Shown here: positions 56,901 through 64,000 of the stretch, in pieces | How the letters are laid out: the number at the start of each line of letters is the position of its first letter | How positions within the stretch are numbered: the stretch's first letter is position 1 | Assembly: GCF_032854445.1 (NCBI RefSeq) | Contig: NC_088300.1 | Coordinates: forward strand, 81,150,101 to 81,214,100 | DNA from: Liolophura sinensis | Lineage: Eukaryota > Mollusca > Polyplacophora > Chitonida > Chitonidae | Direction: 5' to 3' | Length of the DNA: 64,000 nucleotides | Position numbers and translations under genes: made by a program | The notes under the pieces: model-generated | Databases searched by the model: none | What the model was told of the DNA's origin: nothing | Seen by the model: only the letters and a program-made list of their open reading frames with translations

Positions 56901-59900
56901 TCAGAGAGTTTTTTGTCCCAGTCAAGATGCTGATGGCAGAGGTCCAGTAGGATTTGTCTTGCTGTAAGCACAAATGCAGCTGCTAGACAGAACTCACTAC
57001 AGACAACACCTGTCGTCTTGTAAAACAACAATTACCACTCACAATCCTGAATCCAAGATGGTTGGTCTCCATACACACCAAGAGCTCTTTTGGATGGAAG
57101 GCTGTCCTTGTCTAAGTCCAGCAATTTTACTTCTTTAGCTCTGTCAGCAATGGGCACTGACTCCAGAACTTGTGGGCTGTTACTCACCCATTTAGTCAAG
57201 TTGAACCCTCCCTTAGAACACATCTCACTTGTCTTATTGATTAGGTGAATGGCTTTCTCTTCTGTCTCAACGGAAGTCAAACAGTCGTCCACAATAGACT
57301 TCTTGAAACTTCTTATAGGCTTAATTTCACATTTCATGGCTTCTCAGCTGTATGTTGGGTCATTAGCTTTTCTTGCTTCTTGCTTGACAAACTGTACGAG
57401 CTGATCAAACTGTACCACCTGTTTTCTTGCCTTTGTTTGGTCCACGATGTTTCGCCATTTGTCGTGGTAATATATGGGAAGCTTGGCCACCAGCTGTTTT
57501 TAGTTTGCCGAGTACTCAAGAATTCTGACAGCTTCAATGCTCTTAACAGCGTTTTGGCATTGTCAGAAAAATACAAAAGTCATCCAGAGCTTTGGGATTA
57601 TCAGGTTTGATGTGTGGCCAGTTTATCACCTTGTTAATGTATGCATTGGCAATAGCTTCTTGATCGCCATATGTTTCTTCGAGTTCTTGTACGGCTGCCT
57701 TGTACCCAATCTCGGCAGGTAAATAGCTGAAACCACTCACTACCCTGTTAGCTTCACCAGTGGTAAATTGCTCAAGATAACTTGTAAGGCTGCCTTGTAC
57801 CCAATCTCGGCAGGTAAATAGCTGAAACCACTCACTACCCTGTTAGCTTCACCAGTGGTAAATTGCTCAAGATAACTTGTAATGCTGCCATGTACCCAAT
57901 CTTGGCAGGTAAATATCTGAAACCACTCACTACCCTGTTAGCTTCACCAGTGGTAAATTGCTGAAGATAACTTGTAAGGCTGCCTTGTTCCCAATCTCGG
58001 CAGGTAAATAGCTGAAACCACTCACTACCCTGTTAGCTTCACCAGTGGTAAATTGCTCAAGATAACTTGTAAGGCTGCCTTGTACCCAATCTTGGCAGGT
58101 AAATAGCTGAAACCACTCACTACCCTGTTAGCTTCACCAGTGGTAAATTGCTGAAGATAACTCATATGTTCACGGTCGTCTTCCGAGGGAATGATAACCT
58201 TGATGGTGAACTGGCGAATGAATCGTCTATACTGTAGTGGGTCTCCAGTGAACTTTGAGATTTCTGCTGTAGGTTTCTTTATCTGACAAACCATTGACAG
58301 AACTAAATCTTGATTGGCTGAAAAGGCAGTGTTCTGCATTTGTCTGTCATATTGAGTTGATGTGAAGAGAGTGTCAAATATGCCCATGTTGTCTTGCCTG
58401 CCTTGGGAAATATCTGGTCTTTTTACATATGTGATATTTCTTGGGATATGTGGCAGCGCATCAGGGTTAAGTATGTATTTGATAACATTGGCTGGTTTTG
58501 CTTTGGCAGAAACAAAACTTTTCACTGGTAATTGTGGATCAAAATTCAACTCTTTTCTCAACTCTTGTAGATCGAACTCATCAAGCGCCTCTGACTTCGC
58601 TTCATTAACAGCCATCTCTATGCTTAAATTTAACTCTTCTTGCTTGAGTTGTAGTTTAAGCCTTTGAATCTCTAGTTCTTGTTTTCTTTTGAGTGTAGAC
58701 GCTCTGGCCAATAATTCAGCCCTTCTTTGCTTTTCTTTGAGTTTAGCCGATGACAGTGAGCTGGCAACTTTGGAAACGGATTGCGGACCAGTTTGAGAGA
58801 CGCTGTCTTCAGGCTGTACATTTGAATATCCAGACACTGAATATGTTTGAGCATTGTCTCTGAACCAGCCCTCAACACTTGTTTTAAAACTTTTCATAAC
58901 ACCAAATTCTCTGTCAAGCAGCTTCTTTTCATGTACATCTGCTTCAGAGAACATATCTGAGTATTCATCACATACTCTATATAGCTGGGAGTATGTATTC
59001 AGCCATTCACCATATTGTTCTTTTAATACTTGATGGTGATGTGGCTTGGCACATTAAATTGTTTATTACTGTGCATTTATCTTGCAACTGACTGAAAACA
59101 CTTAATATTACCCCTTCTTTGTTTTCTCTCCAAAATCATAAACCCTTCTGTGTTGATTTCCTTGGGCGAGCACCAGTCCTAATAGCTGTGTCTTTCATGT
59201 CCCCCTCATGTGGAGCCTCATCCTTGAATGTTGCAGTCTGTATACTTCTAGGCAGAGCTGAATCCATAATTTATTTTAGCGGCGATTCTCTAAATCGTGC
59301 GTGATGAAAGAGTGTCAGTGATCAAAAACGTCAGTGAATGTATGTAACAGCATAACGCCAATTCGTTGTTCCAAGAATATCACCGATTTTAATAAACAAG
59401 CCTGAACCATGGTAAAGCAGTTGAACAAGACTTGAACCCGCATATAGTTGTGATCACATATAGCTCAGAAACATACGATTGACTGCGAAGAAAACAAACA
59501 TAAATCTGCATAAGATGCCTTCACTTAGTACGCGCTTTTGATATATGTCAAAGAATGTAGGCACCAGGCTGTCGTTACTGTTAACTGTACTTACTGTATA
59601 AAACTGATTACATTTACGAGATGTTGTCGTTGCAGTGCGATCTTTGGCAGAAAAGAACAATATTAATGAAACAATTATTTTCAGTGAACATGGCCTTTAC
59701 AACCTGTACCCTGTCAGCTGAGATCTGTGATTGTGTTGAGGTACATATAGATTCACCTGTACCCTGTCAGCTGAGATCTGTGATTGTGTTGAGGTACATA
59801 TAGATTCACCTGTACCCTGTCAGCTGAGATCTGTGATTGTGTTGAGGTACATATAGATTCACCTGTACCCTGTCAGCTGAGATCTGTGATTGTGTTGAGT

Positions 59901-62325
59901 TACATATAGATTCACCTGTACCCTGTCAGCTGAGATCTGTGATTGTGTTCAGGTACATATAGATTCACCTGTACCCTGTCAGCTGAGATCTGTGATTGTG
60001 TTCAGGTACATATAGATTCACCTGTACCCTGTCAGCTGAGATCTGTGATTGTGTTCAGGTACATATAGATTCACCTGTACCCTGTCAGCTGAGATCTGTG
60101 ATTGTGTTCAGGTACATATAGATTCACCTGTACCCTGTCAGCTGAGATCTGTGATTGTGTTCAGGTACATATAGATTCACCTGTACCCTGTCAGCTGAGA
60201 TCTGTGATTGTGTTCAGGTACATATAGATTCACCTGTACCCTGTCAGCTGAGATTTGTGATTGTGTAGGTGTACTTTCCTGACCTAATGCTTTATTTTAG
60301 TTTTGTGATGTGATGTGATGTATCTATCCCTACATTCTCTGATGACAACTGTAACATGTGTCTCTACTTATTAAGTATATTTACCATTTCAGAGTATTTC
60401 CTTTATTGTTTACCTTCATGGAAATAATTTGGCCAAAGCCCCGTGTTTGATTCTGGCTCCTCTTTCTGTGACAGGAAACTGGCAAACAGAGCTCCAGAAG
60501 TGAGTCAGTGTGTGTCTGTGTGCAAGTGTGTACTGTGTATGTGTGTACTGTGCAATGCCTATGTATGTGTGTACTGTGCAATGCCTGTGTATGTGTGTAC
60601 TGTGCATTTCCTGTGTATGTGTATACTGTGCAATGCCTGTGTATGTGTACTGTGCAATGCTTGTGTATGTGTGTCCTGTGCAATGCCTGTGTCTGTGTGT
60701 ACTGTGCAATGCCTGTGTATGTGTGTACTGTGCAATGCATGTGTATGTGTGTACTGTGCAATGCCTGTGTACTGTGCATTTCCAGTGTATTTGTGTACTG
60801 TGCACTACCTGTGTATGTGTGTACTGTGCAATGCCTGTGTCTGTGTGTACTGTGCAATGCCTGTGTATGTGTGTACTGTGCAATGCCTGTGTGTGTGTAC
60901 TGTGAAATGCTTGTGTATGTGTGTACTGTGCAATGCCTGTGTATGTGTGTACTGTGCAGTGCCTGTGTATGTGTGTACTGTGCAATGCATGTGTATGTGT
61001 GTACCATGCAATGCCTGTGTACTGTGCATTTCCTGTGTGTGTGTGTGTGTACTGTGCAATGCCTGTGTATGTATGTATCAACAAGAGAAAAAACAACAAG
61101 CTGTTTTGCCATAAAAAATACAAAAATACAGACATGGAACATGGTTCTTTTAGGTTTGCTCCTGGGCTGGAAGTGATGACATATATGGGAAACAAAGACT
61201 TCCGAGAGAATCTACGACATAAAATTACAAGGGGTAAAAAGAAAGGAAAGATCCCCTTTGACGTCCTGCTCACAACATATGAGGTAATGGTGCTTTGAGA
61301 TAAGTCAATAAAAATTGTCCATTTGTTATGGTCGTAATCAGTCATGCGTTCATAAAAGCTATTGATTTAGCTTATTTCACCCTATACCTTCAAGTTAACA
61401 CGTAGTGCATTGATTTAGCTTATTCCACCCTATACCTTCAAGTTAACATGTAGTGCATTGATTTAGCTTATTTCACTATATACCTTCAAGTTAACATGTA
61501 GTGCATTGATTTAGCTTATTTCACTATATACCTTCAAGTTAACATGTAGTGCATTGATTTAGCTTATTTCACTCTGTATCTTCAAGTTAACATGTAGTGT
61601 ATTGATTTAGCTTATTTCACTCTGTATCTTGAAGTTTACATGTAGTGTATTGATTTAGCTCATTTCACTCTATACCTTCAAGTATTTATATCTTTATATA
61701 CAAACAAATTCAGTGGTATTGGTGCTTTGTATAGCGCGAAAAAGAGAAAATCTGCTAGCGCTGTGGAAATACCACCCTCCTCCCCCTCACACCCATCCCC
61801 GCTGAAATATAAAGCCAGCCAATCAGAATGGTGATATTTTAAATACTTGTTTCTCATTGGCTACCAAGTCAAGAAGAAGTTAATTAAACATCGTGTTATA
61901 GTGAGGTTTAGTTTCATGATTCCCGTCTGATGAATTTGTTGGCAAATGAATTTTCAAATGACGAAAATTTGAAAATTATTTCATTATTTTCATTGATTGG
62001 CAAAGTACAGGGACATCTCAGCACAGTATATTGTTTTATTCTCTTTTTTTTTCTTAAAGTGTCACAAAAAATGTTTAGTCTCTTCTCAATTCTGTAAATA
62101 TCAACTGTTGTTGTACAAAATTTGTCTCAACTTTGAATATGCATATCTTTTCTTTGTAAATTTGTTTTGGTGAATGCACAAAACTGTTTTTGTTTCCTAT
62201 TCTCATGACAGATTCTTCTGAAGGATGAGTCATTTCTTGGACATCTGTCCTGGTCATTGTTGGTTGTGGATGAAGCTCACAGACTGAAGAACCATGAGTC
62301 TATCCTACACCAGGCACTGTGTCAG
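50870..62325 (+). CDS. CHD1L: CHD1L / ALC1 chromatin remodeler, 5' end (spliced, partial)
   Basis: Exons 50870-50963, 51721-51833, 60393-60499, 61154-61283, 62212-62325 with matching phases, 186 codons, continuing right of the window. CHD1L is a nuclear SNF2-family ATPase recruited and activated by poly(ADP-ribose) through a C-terminal macro domain (not in view) at DNA breaks. Seen: [16 protein letters not shown], helicase motif [10 protein letters not shown] (about 59-67), motif Ia-like [12 protein letters not shown], the [10 protein letters not shown] segment, VLLTTYE, and motif [12 protein letters not shown] (166-175). The short N-terminus before the LRQYQ block and the lack of chromodomains point to CHD1L rather than CHD1 or SMARCA members. 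The start is the first ATG after an AT-rich leader, and the following 31 codons resemble the short ALC1 N-terminus. Introns 2, 3, 4 and 5 carry tandem arrays. Confidence 0.92.
51721..51833 (+). CDS. CHD1L: CHD1L exon 2 (motif I)
   Basis: Acceptor tcttacag|ATATAC, donor TTGTCAG|gtgatg. Encodes [18 protein letters not shown] and [14 protein letters not shown], the SNF2 ATP-binding motif. Confidence 0.96.
51940..53875. repeat. Minisatellite, 53 bp x about 36, CHD1L intron 2 (left part)
   Basis: Units 'gtacatatatattcacctgt' + 'accctgtcagctgagatttg' + 'tgattgtgtacag', heterogeneous. It resumes at 59707 after the LTR element. The 'TGTCAGctgag' core faintly resembles the exon 2 donor TTGTCAG|gtgatg, and one early unit reads gtcaggtgagatt; descent is not established. 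Confidence 0.93.
53876..54242 (-). repeat. 3' LTR of the BEL/Pao element
   Basis: Starts tgtatgtaacagcttaacgc on the plus strand. About 365 bp, similar throughout to 59339-59701, with many substitutions and small indels; the inner border is approximate. Confidence 0.85.
54723..56035 (-). pseudogene. Integrase remnant (BEL/Pao pol)
   Basis: Split over several frames. Seen: [10 protein letters not shown] and the zinc-binding-type region (about 55660-55830), the core with VGVDYFG, then SDNGSNL and [11 protein letters not shown]. These give the Asp, Asp, Glu of a retroviral-type integrase, followed by LNSRPI and TPNHLL. A C-terminal NDVVLI block is near 54800. Breaks near 55620, 55430 and 55340. 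Confidence 0.85.
56036..57337 (-). pseudogene. RT C-terminus and RNase H remnant (BEL/Pao pol)
   Basis: 57337-57032 begins just before the RT catalytic motif (IVDD, about 57289) and covers the end of RT; the RT fingers and palm N-terminal to it are gone. 57031-56036 has [29 protein letters not shown] and NPADSASRG, the four acidic blocks of RNase H. One frame break joins the parts. Confidence 0.85.
57543..58954 (-). pseudogene. Gag-like remnant (BEL/Pao, DUF1759 type)
   Basis: Starts near 58954 with a charged, coiled-coil-prone segment ([20 protein letters not shown]), then [16 protein letters not shown], the landmark of BEL/Pao gag. The frame is disrupted by five tandem copies of a 95-bp segment (57694-58163), after which gag-like sequence ([20 protein letters not shown]) continues in another frame and stops at 57543. 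Confidence 0.82.
57694..58163 (-). repeat. 95-bp tandem duplication inside gag, x5
   Basis: Units begin gctgccttgtacccaatctc and include ggtaaatagctgaaaccact. The segment encodes the [10 protein letters not shown](E/K)IGYKA part of gag. 95 is not a multiple of three. Confidence 0.92.
59339..59701 (-). repeat. 5' LTR of the BEL/Pao element
   Basis: Starts tgtatgtaacagcataacgc and ends ggcctttaca on the plus strand: TG..CA termini. Followed by target duplication ACCTG. Confidence 0.88.
59707..60275. repeat. Minisatellite, 53 bp x about 11, CHD1L intron 2 (right part)
   Basis: Continuation of the 51940-53875 array, but almost uniform, with 'gagatctgtgattgtgttcagg' and 'tatagattcacctg' variants that are rare or absent on the left side of the LTR element. 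Confidence 0.94.
60393..60499 (+). CDS. CHD1L: CHD1L exon 3
   Basis: Acceptor catttcag|AGTATT, donor CCAGAA|gtgagt. Encodes [15 protein letters not shown] and [17 protein letters not shown]. Confidence 0.94.
60530..61075. repeat. Minisatellite, about 25 bp x 21, CHD1L intron 3
   Basis: Units 'tgtgtactgtgcaatgcctg' + 'tgtatg' with cattt/caatg and ctgtg variants. All six frames stay open for long stretches by composition. The same unit reappears inside the intron 5 array. Confidence 0.93.
61154..61283 (+). CDS. CHD1L: CHD1L exon 4
   Basis: Acceptor ttttag|GTTTGC, donor TATGAG|gtaatg. Encodes [19 protein letters not shown] and [10 protein letters not shown]. Confidence 0.95.
61365..61690. repeat. 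Minisatellite, about 48 bp x 7, CHD1L intron 4
   Basis: Units 'gtagtgcattgatttagctt' + 'atttcactatataccttcaa' + 'gttaacat'. Confidence 0.92.
62212..62325 (+). CDS. CHD1L: CHD1L exon 5 (DEAH box)
   Basis: Acceptor catgacag|ATTCTT, nearest donor TGTCAG|gtaaat. Encodes [20 protein letters not shown] and HQALCQ. The exon end and donor are repeated downstream, so the donor actually used is open: four more (exon ends at 62364, 62403, 62442, 62481) would lengthen the protein in frame by 13 residues each. Confidence 0.9.
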
Positions 62326-64000
62326 GTAAATGAGGAATCTATCCTACACCAGGTACTGTGTCAGGTAAATGAGGAATCTATCCTACACCAGGCACTGTGT
62401 CAGGTAAATCAGGGATCTATCCTACACCAGGCACTGTGTCAGGTAAATCAGGGATCTATCCTACACCAGGTACTTTGTCAGGTAAATGAGGAGTATGCAT
62501 GTACTGTGCAATGCCTGTGTTTGTGCCTGTGCACTGTGTCAAGTAAATCAGGGATCTGTCCTACACCAGGCACTGTGTCAGGTAAATGAGGAATCTATCC
62601 TGCATCAGGCACTGTGTCAGGTAAATCAGGGATCTATCCTACACCAGGCACTGTGCCAGGTAAATCAGGGATCTATCCTACACCAGGCACTGTGTCAGGT
62701 AAATGAGGAATCTATCCTACACCAGGTACTGTGTCAGGTAAATGAGGAGTATGCGTGTACTGTGCAATGCCTGTGTTTGTGTCTGTGCACTGTGTCAAGT
62801 AAATCAGGGATCTATCATACACCAGGCACTGCATCAGGTAAATCAGGGATCTATCCTACACCAGCCACTGTGTCAGGTAAATCAGGGATCTATCCTACAC
62901 CAGGTACTGTGTCAGGTAAATGAGGAGTATGTGTGCACTGTGCAATGCCTGTGTTTGTGCCTGTGCACTGTGTCAAGTAAATCAGGGATCTATCCTACAC
63001 CAGGCACTGTGTCAAGTAAATCACGGATCTATCCTACACCAGGCACTGTGTCAAGTAAATCACGGATCTATCCTACACCAGGCACTGTGTCAGGTAAATG
63101 AGGAATCTATCCTACACCAGGTACTGTGTCAGGTAAATGAGGAGTATGCGTGTACTGTGCAATGCCTGTGTTTGTGTCTGTGCACTGTGTCAAGTAAATC
63201 AGGGATCTGTCCTACACCAGGCACTGCATCAGGTCAATCAGGGATCTATCCTACACCAGGCATTGTGTCAGGTAAATCAGGGATCTATCCTACACCAGGC
63301 ACTGTGTCAGGTAAATCAGGGATCTATCCTACACCAGGCACTGTGTCAGGTAAATCAGGGATCTATCCTACACCAGGCACTGCATCAGGTAAATCAGGGA
63401 TCTATCCTACACCAGGCACTGCATCAGGTAAATCAGGGATCTATCCTACACCAGGCACTGTGTCAGGTAAATCAGGGATCTATCCTACACCAGGCACTGT
63501 GTCAGGTAAATCAGGGATCTATCCTACAACAGACACTGTGTCAGGTAAATCAGGGATCTATCCTACACCAGACACTGTGTCAGGTAAATCAGGAATCTAT
63601 CCTACACCAGGTACTGTGTCAGGTAAATGAGGAGTATGCGTGTACTGTGCAATGCCTGTGTTTGTGCCTGTGCACTGTGTCAAGTAAATCAGGGATTTAT
63701 CCTACACCAGGCACTGCATCAGGTAAATCAGGGATCTATCCTGCACCAGGCACTGTGTCAGGTAAGTCAGGGATCTATCCTACACCAGGCACTGTGTCAG
63801 GTAAGTCAGGGATCTATCCTACCACAGGCACTGTGTCAGGTAAGTCAGGGATCTATCCTACACCAGGTACTGTGTCAGGTAAATCAGGGATCTATCCTAC
63901 ACCAGGCACTGTGTCAGGTAAATCAGGGATCTATCCTACACCAGGTACTGTGTCAGGTAAGTCAGGGATCTATCCTACACCAGGTACTGTGTCAGGTAAG
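62326..64000. repeat. Exon 5 donor-derived array, 39 bp, CHD1L intron 5, to window end
   Basis: Each unit ends 'ctatcctacaccaggcactg' + TGTCAG|gtaaatcaggga, i.e. the last 26-30 nt of exon 5 (SILHQALCQ) plus its 5' splice site; 39 bp equals 13 codons. About 35-40 units are in view. Five units carry a 55-bp type insert made of the intron 3 repeat (starting near 62489, 62745, 62924, 63142, 63632). Several units after 63750 have the stronger donor gtaagt. Confidence 0.95.

Larger units (their letters stand above)
53876..59701 (-). mobile_element. BEL/Pao-type LTR retrotransposon, decayed
   Basis: About 5.8 kb element between two terminal repeats, flanked by the direct repeat ACCTG (53871-53875 and 59702-59706), inserted in the 53-bp minisatellite. 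Its 5' end is at the right. Gag-, RNase H- and integrase-like remnants follow in the BEL/Pao order on the minus strand, with most of protease and RT missing and several stops and frame breaks. Not autonomous. No envelope-like frame seen. Confidence 0.88.

Noticed and set aside
60381-61345. Cys/Val-rich and His/Thr-rich frames in CHD1L intron 3
   Set aside because: TG-rich 25-bp array, open on both strands; composition only.

Overview
Eukaryotic genomic window, probably from a marine invertebrate and most likely a lophotrochozoan such as a mollusc. The basis is short spliced exons in kilobase introns, dispersed tRNA-headed SINEs ending in a 'caccaatcaaataaataaa' tail, a second SINE-like family, and BEL/Pao and YIDD-type reverse transcriptase remnants. 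The species call is inference; intron/exon structure and protein similarity are read from sequence.

Three genes are present. (1) 2494-8437, minus: 5' half of an ACSS3-type mitochondrial short-chain acyl-CoA (propionyl-CoA) synthetase, five coding exons, running off the left edge. (2) 11386-50384, minus: an apparently complete MCM9 (DNA helicase of recombinational repair) in 19 coding exons, about 1159 codons, with intact Walker A, Walker B and arginine-finger motifs. Exon 7 carries one apparent 1-nt frameshift. (3) 50870-62325 and on past the right edge, plus: 5' end of CHD1L/ALC1 (SNF2-family, poly(ADP-ribose)-activated chromatin remodeler), five coding exons up to the DEAH box. MCM9 and CHD1L are head to head with about 485 bp between start codons, so two DNA-repair genes may share a promoter.

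Roughly half of the window is tandem repeat, about 20 minisatellite arrays with units of 17-75 bp, nearly all in introns. The most notable observation is that at least six of these arrays are built from an exon/intron junction of the host gene. Their units carry a few to about 30 nt of exon plus the splice site: MCM9 exon 3 3'ss, exon 5 5'ss, exon 8 3'ss, exon 14 3'ss, exon 16 5'ss, and CHD1L exon 5 5'ss. The true splice site is thus the terminal unit of a field of from about a dozen to more than a hundred decoy splice sites. In CHD1L the unit is 39 bp, so the first four decoy donors stay in frame. In MCM9 exon 5 the unit is 45 bp, but the first downstream unit has an in-frame stop.

Other structure: a decayed BEL/Pao LTR retrotransposon (53876-59701, 5-bp target duplication ACCTG) sits inside a 53-bp minisatellite in CHD1L intron 2; a reverse-transcriptase fragment (about 40559-41800) interrupts the 41-bp array in MCM9 intron 2; and segmental duplications are visible within several arrays. 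The long open frames through the arrays are by-products of repeat periodicity, not genes.
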